Notes: generated by a model not told the origin, from the sequence alone. A stretch of 6,568 nt of DNA from Deltaproteobacteria bacterium (GCA_023262305.1 JALRCK010000005.1:14062-20629), one strand, 5' to 3'. Shown: positions 1 to 6,085, numbered from the stretch's first letter. Program-made: numbers and translations.

Positions 1-39
1 ATGGCGGCGAACTCCGCGAGAATGAAGTGGCATCCGGTT

Positions 40-68
40 TTGACTTGTGGCCCGCGCTTTGCCATCAT
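40..68 (+). promoter_or_regulatory. Sigma-70-type promoter of the tRNA-Arg gene
   Basis: TTGACT at 40-45 matches the -35 consensus at five of six positions. CATCAT at 63-68 matches the -10 consensus at four of six, with a 17-base spacer. Transcription would begin near 75, a few bases before the mature tRNA 5' end at 80, which suits a tRNA promoter. The rest of positions 1-79 shows no gene that I can support. Confidence 0.55.
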
Positions 69-79
69 CCGCGCGCAAC

Positions 80-153
80 GCGCCCGTAGCTCAGCTGGAT
101 AGAGCACCCGCCTTCTAAGTGGGTGGTCAGAGGTTCGAATCCTCTCGGGTGCG
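80..153 (+). tRNA. tRNA-Arg (anticodon UCU)
   Basis: A full cloverleaf can be folded by eye. The acceptor stem pairs 80-86 with 146-152 and has one G-U pair. The D stem starts with GCTC at 89-92. The anticodon stem pairs 107-111 with 119-123, and the anticodon TCT lies at 114-116, flanked by T113 and A117. The T stem pairs 129-133 with 141-145 around the TTCGAAT loop. G153 is the discriminator base and no CCA is encoded, so CCA would be added after transcription. The tRNA reads AGA codons and, by wobble, AGG. No second copy of its 3' end occurs in the window, so nothing suggests use as an integration site here. Confidence 0.97.
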
Positions 154-158
154 TTTTT

Positions 159-184
159 TCTCCACGAAAGGGAGAGCGTTTTTT
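159..184 (+). terminator. Hairpin followed by T-run between tRNA-Arg and nuoA
   Basis: TCTCC at 159-163 pairs with GGAGA at 171-175 around a 7-base loop. Three bases later comes a run of six T (179-184). Another six-T run (154-159) directly follows the tRNA. The 5-bp stem is short for an efficient intrinsic terminator. It lies only 12 bases before the nuoA start codon, so it could also act as a partial terminator or attenuator in a joint tRNA-nuoA transcript. Confidence 0.4.
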
Positions 185-196
185 AGGCAGGTAATC

Positions 197-565
197 ATGA
201 GTGAATTGAACCCTTATCTGGGAATTTTGTTGCTCACCGTCGCGGCCGGCGGATTTCTTATCACCATGGTTCTTCTCGCCTCAGTGCTTGGTCCCAAGAA
301 CGTCACCAAAACAAAACAGATGCCGTGGGAGTGTGGCGCTATTCCAGTTGGCTCCGTGCGTGAGCAGCGTTTCAGTATTCGCTTCTACCTCGTCGCGATG
401 TTGTTCATTCTCTTTGATATTGAAGTGATTTTTATGTACCCGTGGGCGGTGATTCTTGAGCAGCTAGGAATGTTCGCGCTCGTTCAGATGCTCTCCTTCA
501 TGGCGGTCCTCGTTGTGGGGCTGATCTATGTGTGGCGCAAAGGCGTTCTCAATTGGAATGATTAG
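197..565 (+). CDS. nuoA: NADH-quinone oxidoreductase subunit A (complex I)
   Basis: This 122-residue protein is a small membrane subunit of proton-pumping NADH:quinone oxidoreductase in the inner membrane. In known complex I structures it helps shape the quinone site together with NuoH. Three membrane helices are visible at about residues 9-31, 62-84 and 93-113. The loop carries the family hallmark WECGAIPVG with Cys46, followed by RFSIRFYLVAMLFILFDIEV and then YPWAV, all typical of NuoA. The length is normal. I chose ATG 197 because the reading frame is open further upstream only across the tRNA; AGG at 189-191 is a plausible ribosome site. No nuoB follows: the next gene, 9 bases on, is unrelated. 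The rest of complex I must therefore lie elsewhere, or at least not directly downstream. Confidence 0.95.
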   Translation: MSELNPYLGILLLTVAAGGFLITMVLLASVLGPKNVTKTKQMPWECGAIPVGSVREQRFSIRFYLVAMLFILFDIEVIFMYPWAVILEQLGMFALVQMLSFMAVLVVGLIYVWRKGVLNWND

Positions 566-569
566 AGGG
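564..569 (+). promoter_or_regulatory. Ribosome binding site supporting a TTG start
   Basis: AGAGGG overlaps the last two bases of the nuoA stop codon and lies 5 bases before TTG 575. It is the main reason for starting the downstream gene at TTG rather than at a later codon, and it points to translation coupled to nuoA. Confidence 0.6.
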
Positions 570-574
570 CTTCA

Positions 575-1576
575 TTGGCCACCTCGCCGTGTATCTCCCA
601 ATCTGTATGCCGATTCGTAAGGATCGCGCAGCTCATCGTTGTAGCTCTCGCCACCTTTGCGCTCTACAACTATCCGCGGGCGTGGTGGCAGGAGTTGATA
701 TGTGACACCGCGTTGGTGTGGGTCCCGATATTCGTGGTCGGCGCGTGCGTGCAGCTAAGGCGACTGATTCGGGACACCTTGTCAGTGTTCACCCTTGTCC
801 TCGTAATCCTTCAAGCCCTGTGTGTGGCAAAAGTTGTAGAGATGGCGCGTCCGTATGTGTATGCGCCCTCCAAAACCTATCCGAAGTTAACCTATTCATC
901 GTCGACACGCTTCGCATTTATAGACATCAATGCGCTCGGTGAGAGGAGTTCATTGAAAGCGCGTGCCCTTGTAGAGAGAGAGGACCCTGACGTGGTTATC
1001 TTTGCTCGCTTTACTGAAGCTCCACTCGCAGATGTCTTACGTGCTCGCTATCCCTATGTGCTAGCATCCTCTGTCGCTTCGGATAGGACGGTTGAGATCG
1101 TATCGAAAGCTCCGATTCGTTCAGCGGTCAGGACTGAGTACGGTTACGGCGCTTTGCCGGGTGTCTTCGGGAACTTTCAGACCCCTGATGGCGTTCCCTT
1201 CCAGCTTGCAGCCTTCGATCTGATCGTTTCGTCGACCCAAGATTCCTTCAACAAGAGTCGCATCACATCCCGACGACTCGCCAGCGCACTCAAATACAGC
1301 ACCGAACCCCGCATAGTCGTCGGAGCTTTTCGGGCTGCGGTCACATCCCAGCTCGTCGACATGTATGTCGATCAGCTTAAGCTTCGATCGATTTTCTTCA
1401 ACGCAGGACTCTCTCAGTTGTGGAGGTGCTTGCGTGGCGCGCTCGCGCTCTCTCGGAACCTGAACGTTTTTACAGCACAAAATATTGAACTCGAGAGTGT
1501 GCGTGAAGTTCATGCTGAATCCGATGGATTTGCGGCGATACTCTTTACGTTGCGGGTGCCCCGTGTGCCTGGATAA
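575..1576 (+). CDS. Membrane protein with degenerate EEP (exonuclease/endonuclease/phosphatase)-like domain
   Basis: This 333-residue protein starts with TTG. Three membrane helices are likely at about 17-33, 45-60 and 69-86, followed by a domain with the layout of the EEP family, as in bacterial membrane-anchored EEP proteins. The landmarks are an N119 strand (FIDINAL), EDPDVVIF at 136-143, YPYVL at 159-163, RIVVGAFRAA at 246-255 and SDGFAAILF at 316-324. Each family catalytic position seems replaced. The Glu after PDVVxLQ is Arg145. The GDFN motif reads GAFR, with Ala251 and Arg253. The final SDH is SDG. The whole protein has a single histidine (H313), whereas active EEP enzymes need two. 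I infer a pseudoenzyme, perhaps a binding or structural protein of the inner membrane. The tight spacing to nuoA suggests one operon, but a role in complex I is unproven. The family assignment rests on motif layout read by eye. Confidence 0.6.
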   Translation: MATSPCISQSVCRFVRIAQLIVVALATFALYNYPRAWWQELICDTALVWVPIFVVGACVQLRRLIRDTLSVFTLVLVILQALCVAKVVEMARPYVYAPSKTYPKLTYSSSTRFAFIDINALGERSSLKARALVEREDPDVVIFARFTEAPLADVLRARYPYVLASSVASDRTVEIVSKAPIRSAVRTEYGYGALPGVFGNFQTPDGVPFQLAAFDLIVSSTQDSFNKSRITSRRLASALKYSTEPRIVVGAFRAAVTSQLVDMYVDQLKLRSIFFNAGLSQLWRCLRGALALSRNLNVFTAQNIELESVREVHAESDGFAAILFTLRVPRVPG

Positions 1577-1622
1577 CGGGGAGTGTTGGATCGAAGGAGT
1601 TTCGTGCTCGCAGTCTCCCGAG

Positions 1623-2564
1623 CTAGTTCGCGGGTGGAACGCGGAATACTGACACTTGAGCCTTCTTATTCTTTTTGGGAGCCTGTGGCTGTTGCTGTGG
1701 AGTACGAGGCGGTGTTGGATGAGCCGGGACTTTTGCCTTGGTGACCACCGGCATCGGCGTGCTGTGTGGCTCCGGGTGTTGTCGCGAGCCTCCTCCAAGT
1801 GGTACTCGCAAAGCTCTCTCAAGAAGTCGCCGGATCTGAGCTTCGTAAGCATCATCATCATCCGTAAGCTTCATGTCAGCCACCACACGCGAGGATTCTC
1901 TGCCATCCTGATGTGCTGTCTCCCAGTACAGTAGTGAACCACGCCGCGTCGTGTGAGGAATAGTCTCAACTGCCACTCCGAGGTTCTGAAGGTGAGCAAC
2001 CCGTTGTTCCTCAGTGCTTCCACGAAGTTGATCTTCGGCCTTTTGGGAGGAGTATCCCGCTTGGAGGAGAGCCTTGCGGAGAGCGATGGTAGTGGCGTTT
2101 CTGTAGCAATAGCGTCGTTGCCAGAAGAGATACTCCACGAGCTTTTCGACGGAGGTGAGTTCGCTAACCTTTGTATCAAAGAGTGCCGGAAGCCCTGCTG
2201 CCTTAAAAAAATGAACCGCTGCTGCAGATGAGAAAGCGGAGATCAGTTTGCTTCTGCGCAGGGGATTGATGTTTTCAGTTGGATCCACCACAAGGGAGAT
2301 CTCATCGCCATGCGCATACGACAGCACCACCCTAAAAGTTGCGCTCATGAGAGCACGAGCTGTGATCAAAAATGCTTTTGTCGCCGCTGGACCGGTTGGA
2401 TATTCATCTCCGAATGCACTCCAATCGCCATAGCGGTGGGCATCGAGTCGAACAACCAAGAAGGTATCCGGCAGGATGAACCCGTCGTTGTAGTTCTCGT
2501 ATCGCTCGCACGATCGTTGAAGTTCTCCGATCCCGCGCTGTGTTAGTTTGGTATTTTTGGTCAT
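1623..2564 (-). CDS. Thg1-like 3'-5' nucleotidyltransferase (tRNA 5'-end repair/editing type)
   Basis: This 313-residue protein resembles the tRNA-His guanylyltransferase (Thg1) family, whose members add nucleotides to RNA 5' ends using a polymerase-like palm fold. Visible landmarks are LPDTFLVVRLDAHRY (metal ligand D41), YAHGDEISLV (D87, E88), LRRSKLISAFSSAAA, FDTKV, the segment from YLFWQRRY to RNATT (145-159), AEDQLRGST and RRGSLLYW. The eukaryotic HINNLYN anticodon motif is absent, as in bacterial Thg1-like proteins, which act on truncated tRNAs more broadly. Departures from the family are RIDGR read as RLDAH, the Ser of QSDE read as Gly86, and no clear equivalent of the activating lysine (human K44). 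Residues from about 253 on form a proline- and glutamine-rich tail with a KKNKK patch, probably disordered. ATG 2564 is the first in-frame start, since TGA lies three codons upstream. No good Shine-Dalgarno is seen. The gene is divergent to the ATPase gene and convergent with the EEP-like gene. Confidence 0.85.
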   Translation of the reverse strand: MTKNTKLTQRGIGELQRSCERYENYNDGFILPDTFLVVRLDAHRYGDWSAFGDEYPTGPAATKAFLITARALMSATFRVVLSYAHGDEISLVVDPTENINPLRRSKLISAFSSAAAVHFFKAAGLPALFDTKVSELTSVEKLVEYLFWQRRYCYRNATTIALRKALLQAGYSSQKAEDQLRGSTEEQRVAHLQNLGVAVETIPHTTRRGSLLYWETAHQDGRESSRVVADMKLTDDDDAYEAQIRRLLERALRVPLGGGSRQHPEPHSTPMPVVTKAKVPAHPTPPRTPQQQPQAPKKNKKAQVSVFRVPPAN

Positions 2565-2647
2565 AAGCGGTCATGCTTGGTATGCGATTGAAACGGAGTG
2601 TTGTGACCTAATCTTCTGTGAAATGAAGGAAAATCGCGGGGATACGG

Positions 2648-2669
2648 CTAAAACGTCCTTTTGTTTTAG
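2648..2669. repeat. Perfect 7-bp inverted repeat in the divergent intergenic region
   Basis: CTAAAAC (2648-2654) and GTTTTAG (2663-2669) are exact reverse complements separated by 8 bases. They sit near the middle of the 182-base gap between the Thg1-like gene (-) and the ATPase gene (+). An operator for a dimeric regulator acting on both genes is one reading. The right arm sits in a T-rich context, but no terminator is expected in this place. No strong promoter is visible for either gene; GATACA at 2732-2737 with TTGAGC at 2709-2714 is a weak candidate on the + strand. Confidence 0.4.
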
Positions 2670-2746
2670 GTGCTGCGGGAGTCGATTTGTTCATATCTTT
2701 TCAATGACTTGAGCCAGAGGTTCTAACATCCGATACACTACTTGAG

Positions 2747-4723
2747 ATGGCTTCAATTCACGACATACAGCTCTCTGAGCTTACCCTGTTGGGTGCCTTC
2801 GCCTTGCCGTTCGCCTACTACGGGTATCAGGCCAAGTATTGGTACGACCAAGAAAAGATCCGGTTCTTCGATTTCTTGCTGCAGGCTGTGGCGCTCCTCT
2901 TCGGTCTCTTTATCGCGTTTAAGATCTACCACATCGTGGTGGATGAAGGGATGGACGGATTACCCCTCGCACTGCTCCATTTCTGTCCCCTCGTCCTCGT
3001 ATTTTTAGCGGTTGCGCGAGGAAAGGGGCTTGGAGCTGCCGTGGGAGTGGAAACACGAGGAACCGCTCCTGTCGGCGACACTACGGGATACGATCCGGCC
3101 GTCCGAAATGATGAGATCGAGTCAGTGGCTTGGGATGATCTCATCATCGGTCAGTCGACGAAGGATGAGTTGATGTCAGTCATCAACCTCCTCAAGAATC
3201 CGCAGAATGCCAAGAGTTACGGAATAGCGTTGCCGAAGGGGATCCTCTTCAATGGACCACCGGGCACTGGCAAGACAACGATAGCAAAAGCAGTCGCCAC
3301 GATGGCTGGGCTCAACTTCTTCGTGTTGCGGGCGAATGAGATCGTTTCGAAGTGGGTAGGAGAATCCGAGAAAAATCTGACAAAGCTCTTTGAGGCAGCT
3401 CAAAAAGACGCTCCCTCTATCATCTTCATCGACGAGATAGACTCCCTCGGAAAGAGGCGATCTGATAGCAATGCGAGTCACTCAGATAATCTCCTTAATC
3501 ACCTCCTACAGCTCATCGACGGAGTGCTGAAGGCTGATGGATTGTATGTGATCGGAGCTACAAATCGCGCTGATCTCGTTGACGAAGCGTTGCGTCGAGC
3601 AGGGCGCCTCAACCGCGTGATCGAGATACCGCTGCCGGATCTTGCAGCTCGCGAAGAGCTCTTCCACGTCTACTCTCGCACCTTAAACCTCGCTCCCGAC
3701 GTCGACCTCGACCTCTTGGCAAAAGCCACGGAGGGCAACTCTGGAGCCGACATCAAGGCGATCTGTAACCAAGCTGGTTTGCAGGCGTATCAGCGCGAGC
3801 AAGCACTTCCCCCAGCTCGGAGAACGCAGCAGGTTACCTCAGCTGACGTTGAGGTCGCGCTTGAGATGTTTGCTATTGATGAGGATGATGCTGAGGCGCT
3901 TCTCGAAGGTCAGGAGCAGGCGTCTCCACAGCCTCTCAACGGCAAGGTTGAAAAAGTTGGATGGGATGACCTGATCATAGACGATGAATTGAAGCACGAG
4001 TTGCAGAGCGTCATATCGCTCTTGCGCGATCCCTCAACAGCTCTCAAGTACGGCATCACCGTTCCGCGCGGTATCCTCTTGAACGGACCCCCTGGAACGG
4101 GAAAGACGACGCTCGCGAAAGTAATTGCGAATGAGGCAAATCTTGCGTTCTTTGTCCTGCAGACAGACGAGATCATCTCGAAGTGGGTGGGCGAGTCAGA
4201 GAAGAATCTTACGCGACTCTTTAAGATGGCAGCCAAGCACGCTCCATCAATCATTTTCATAGACGAGATCGACTCAATCGCGAAGAATCGCGCTGAGGGG
4301 AATGCTCAGCACGCTGACAATCTGCTCAATCATCTCCTTCAGCTGATTGATGGAATCATCAAGCGAGATGGTGTGTACATCATCGGCGCCACGAATCGAG
4401 CCGACCTCGTTGATCCTGCGCTTAAGCGGGGAGGTCGGCTCAACAAGGTTCTCCAGGTTCCTCTTCCGGGTCCACAAGCGCGTGCCGCCTTATTCTCTAT
4501 GTATCTCAGTAAGCTCCCTCTCGGAGGTGGTGTTGATATCAAGCGACTCGTTGCCGCAACGGAAGGGAGGTGCGCTGCCGATATTCGAGAGGTTTGTAAC
4601 CAGGCGGGGTTGAACGCGTTCAAGCGCGAATCAGCCGCGGGAAGCCGCGAGTACCGCGTGACTGCTTACGATCTTGAGCAGGCTGTTAGGGAGTGGATCG
4701 GTCAGGGACCGAACCCACAGTAA
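2747..4723 (+). CDS. Membrane-anchored tandem AAA ATPase (CDC48/p97-like architecture)
   Basis: This 658-residue protein has three N-terminal membrane helices at about 11-27, 41-63 and 72-90. Charges favour N-terminus outside and the rest in the cytoplasm: KYWYDQEKIR in the first loop, VDEGMDG in the second and RGKG after the third. Two AAA domains follow at about 129-351 and 406-628. Both have GPPGTGKT (170-177 and 447-454), IIFIDEID (225-232 and 502-509), the GATNRADLVD sensor region, a KWVGESEKN pore-loop segment, and two arginine fingers (R284/R287 and R561/R564). Both rings should therefore be active. The domains align without gaps and are about 63% identical by my hand count, far closer than p97 D1 and D2. 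A substrate-binding N domain is missing and the membrane segment takes its place. A role in extracting or remodelling membrane or RNA-protein complexes is inferred. Start: ATG 2747 is the only start codon after the upstream in-frame TGA; no clear Shine-Dalgarno precedes it. Confidence 0.9.
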   Translation: MASIHDIQLSELTLLGAFALPFAYYGYQAKYWYDQEKIRFFDFLLQAVALLFGLFIAFKIYHIVVDEGMDGLPLALLHFCPLVLVFLAVARGKGLGAAVGVETRGTAPVGDTTGYDPAVRNDEIESVAWDDLIIGQSTKDELMSVINLLKNPQNAKSYGIALPKGILFNGPPGTGKTTIAKAVATMAGLNFFVLRANEIVSKWVGESEKNLTKLFEAAQKDAPSIIFIDEIDSLGKRRSDSNASHSDNLLNHLLQLIDGVLKADGLYVIGATNRADLVDEALRRAGRLNRVIEIPLPDLAAREELFHVYSRTLNLAPDVDLDLLAKATEGNSGADIKAICNQAGLQAYQREQALPPARRTQQVTSADVEVALEMFAIDEDDAEALLEGQEQASPQPLNGKVEKVGWDDLIIDDELKHELQSVISLLRDPSTALKYGITVPRGILLNGPPGTGKTTLAKVIANEANLAFFVLQTDEIISKWVGESEKNLTRLFKMAAKHAPSIIFIDEIDSIAKNRAEGNAQHADNLLNHLLQLIDGIIKRDGVYIIGATNRADLVDPALKRGGRLNKVLQVPLPGPQARAALFSMYLSKLPLGGGVDIKRLVAATEGRCAADIREVCNQAGLNAFKRESAAGSREYRVTAYDLEQAVREWIGQGPNPQ

Positions 4724-4773
4724 GATATTCCTCGTAATCAGATCTTCAAGAGTTCCAACGCCACAGCAGGGGG

Positions 4774-5130
4774 CTAGAACTGAGGTCGCGCGAAGGGCAC
4801 ATTTCCGTATGATCGAATTGGGCGAGCTCCAAAATTCATGGAATCTCGGAATGCCTGCTCAGACCAACGGTTATTGCGCCATCCTGTGTAGAGACGGCGA
4901 TAGAAACCAACCGTCTCTTGAGTCGAAAAGAGCTGAGAGGCTGAAATTTGTTGAGAGTATCCGTAGTCAGGGCGGACCTCATTTCGAGAATCGCCGAATG
5001 ACTCAAGGGTATCTTCTTGTCCGCGAGGGATGCCGCAACCGAAGGCTGCTGCCGCGTCACCGTAGCATTGAGCAAACGAAGTCGAAGCGAAGCAGAAGGT
5101 TGCAAAGATGAGGGCACATAAAGACCGCAT
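4774..5130 (-). CDS. Small secreted protein of unknown function
   Basis: This 118-residue protein has a clear Sec signal peptide: MRSLC, a hydrophobic core up to about residue 15, and a likely cut after SFA at 20. The residue before Cys22 is Gln, so it is not a lipobox and the product should be soluble in the periplasm or outside. The mature part is about 98 residues and rich in Arg, Ser, Gly and aromatic residues. It has only two cysteines, C22 and C32, which could form a disulfide. I do not recognise the family. The start is supported by GGGAG at 5138-5142 on the minus strand, about 7 bases before ATG. Reading frames on the opposite strand have no such signals. It converges with the ATPase gene across 50 bases; no good terminator is visible there. 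Confidence 0.7.
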   Translation of the reverse strand: MRSLCALIFATFCFASTSFAQCYGDAAAAFGCGIPRGQEDTLESFGDSRNEVRPDYGYSQQISASQLFSTQETVGFYRRLYTGWRNNRWSEQAFRDSMNFGARPIRSYGNVPFARPQF

Positions 5131-5167
5131 AGCTTACTCCCATGAACCAAAAGGTCATTGTGGCAGA

Positions 5168-5195
5168 AGTGTACACCTGTTATGGACGCTAACAA
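5168..5195 (-). promoter_or_regulatory. Possible promoter of the small secreted protein gene
   Basis: On the minus strand TTGTTA (5195-5190) and TACACT (5173-5168) each match consensus at four of six positions with a 16-base spacer. This would give a leader of roughly 30 bases before the start at 5130. The evidence is weak. Confidence 0.25.
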
Positions 5196-5284
5196 AGGGG
5201 GCGGTACCTATGAACTGTCTCAGTCGGTATGTTTAGGGTTGTTTTGGATAGCCGCAGAACTTATTTCTGACACCACAATTTGAT

Positions 5285-5637
5285 ATGACTCAAAAAGGTT
5301 GGCTTCGGTCAAAACACCTCCTCGGATCAAGAAGTTGCCGGCGATAGGTGTGGTGCTTGTTGCCGAACTTTTCCTGCTTTTGGTGTCGATTGGAGAGGGT
5401 CAACGTGAGCCTCGCATCGCGCGCGAGGCCCCTCACGTGGAGCCATGGAATCGGTCGGATGAGTGGGAGTACAAACTCCACCCTCTACCATTTTCTAGAG
5501 GATGTCTCTTTCTCTCTGAAGATGACACGTGCTCGATATACGAAACTTGGCCCGAGGTGTGTCGCCACTTTAAGGTAGGGAGTGCGATGTGCATTGAGGC
5601 ACGCGCCCGTGTCGGATTGAAGCCACTTGGTCGTTAG
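5285..5637 (+). pseudogene. YkgJ-type cysteine-cluster (CxxCxxCC) protein, two frameshifts
   Basis: Pieces of one protein are found in three successive frames. From ATG 5285 the first frame runs to SCRR and stops at TAG 5345. Dropping the four bases 5345-5348 rebuilds CRRCGACC, the CxxCxxCC metal-binding cluster, and the second frame continues with RTFPAFGVDW from 5364. This frame ends at TGA 5406. A further +1 shift near 5397-5400 leads into QREPRIAREAPHVEPW and then the family C-terminal half: LPFSRGCLFL, DDTCSIYETWPEVCRHF and CIEARARVGL, ending at TAG 5635. The family (UPF0153/YkgJ) is thought to bind zinc or iron through these cysteines. The intact protein would have been about 115 residues. 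The second shift lies at a GGG run, so a sequencing error there is possible; the first is harder to explain that way. No clear Shine-Dalgarno precedes ATG 5285. Confidence 0.75.
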
Positions 5638-5661
5638 CCAACCTTGGACTCGCAAGATGCA

Positions 5662-5718
5662 TCGTCGATGAGGCGTTTCTGCAGAACGGTGGTTACTCTA
5701 ATAATAGCTCATCGACGA
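5662..5718. repeat. 11-bp perfect inverted repeat
   Basis: TCGTCGATGAG (5662-5672) and CTCATCGACGA (5708-5718) are exact reverse complements with a 35-base spacer, just after the YkgJ remnant. No T-run follows, so it does not look like an intrinsic terminator. It could be a factor-binding site or a chance hairpin. Confidence 0.5.
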
Positions 5719-5801
5719 AATGAGTGGGTGCTTTCTGTGAGATTGGGACGTGAACGTGCACCTGCTCGTGAACGTAACCGAAAAGATGCCCTCACGCTCA
5801 A

Positions 5802-5935
5802 CTCCTTGGTACATGGTACCTTCGCTCCGATCAGATACATTTCATGACAGCTTCATGAAGGCACCTCTCAAGAGCCTTGGAACCCGGGGGGAGGCAACCC
5901 TGATTCGGGTCGGAAGGTGCCATGTACCAGAGGAG
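5802..5935. repeat. Long imperfect inverted repeat enclosing smaller hairpins (possible structured RNA or MITE-like element)
   Basis: Positions 5802-5823 pair with 5913-5935: 22 base pairs with two G-U pairs and a single bulged A at 5931. The core is TGGTACATGGTACCTTC against its near reverse complement. The 89 enclosed bases contain two further hairpins, AAGGC/GCCTT (5858-5862 with 5874-5878) and ACCCG/CGGGT (5882-5886 with 5906-5910), and a perfect 10-base palindrome CTTCATGAAG (5851-5860). The left arm is itself nearly palindromic. No target-site duplication is obvious. No known RNA family was recognised. Confidence 0.55.
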
Positions 5936-6017
5936 GCAGTGGGGGAGGATAAGGGATTCAGTTTTGCCTTCCAGTCGATAGCGCCATCGATTGTGTGTCA
6001 AGCGTTGATACATGTTC

Positions 6018-6047
6018 TTGAGGTGGCGACTCTCTTTGGTCGATTAT
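6018..6047 (+). promoter_or_regulatory. Possible promoter of the gene at 6086
   Basis: TTGAGG (6018-6023) and GATTAT (6042-6047) each match consensus at four of six positions with an 18-base spacer. Transcription would start about 30-35 bases before the ATG. The support is modest. Confidence 0.3.
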
Positions 6048-6085
6048 CCGTTAATCACGTGCCCAAATTAGTGGAGAATTGTCCT

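Larger units (their letters stand above)
5638..6085. other. 448-base stretch without a convincing gene; contains inverted repeats
   Basis: Open frames here are short (67 codons on +, 60 on -), have no ribosome site and show no recognisable protein pattern. Instead the stretch holds an 11-bp inverted repeat (5662-5718), a 9-base direct repeat CGTGAACGT (5749-5757 and 5767-5775), and a long imperfect stem (5802-5935). Its last part holds the upstream region of the gene at 6086. It may be further decayed sequence beside the YkgJ remnant, or may encode a structured RNA. Confidence 0.5.

Noticed and set aside
1..102. Open frame from ATG 1 into the tRNA gene
   Set aside because: It is 33 codons long, overlaps the tRNA promoter and the tRNA itself, and has no visible ribosome site.
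80..153. tRNA-Arg as an attachment site of an integrated element
   Set aside because: No repeat of the tRNA 3' end, integrase or phage gene is present in the window.
119..196. Extended N-terminus of nuoA starting inside the tRNA
   Set aside because: The extra 26 residues are encoded by tRNA and hairpin sequence, and NuoA homologues begin near the ATG at 197.
1577..1622. Terminator between the convergent EEP-like and Thg1-like genes
   Set aside because: CGGGGAG and CTCCCG could pair imperfectly over about 30 bases, but there is no T-run on either strand.
1121..1861. Long minus-strand frame of 246 codons opposite the EEP-like gene
   Set aside because: Its composition is rich in Arg, His and Ser with no domain pattern. 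It overlaps the 3' part of the Thg1-like gene in another frame and most of the EEP-like gene on the other strand.
2623..2712. 29-codon frame with a CxxCC pattern in the divergent intergenic region
   Set aside because: No ribosome site is present and it spans the inverted repeat; a chance frame is more likely than a leader peptide.
4674..5111. 145-codon plus-strand frame overlapping the ATPase 3' end
   Set aside because: It is antisense to the small secreted protein, which has a signal peptide and a good ribosome site, and it starts inside the ATPase gene.
4836..5195. 119-codon minus-strand frame overlapping the secreted protein
   Set aside because: It has no signal peptide or ribosome site and is explained as a shadow of the gene at 4774-5130.
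5831..6013. 60-codon minus-strand frame
   Set aside because: It crosses the long inverted repeat, has no ribosome site and shows no recognisable protein pattern.
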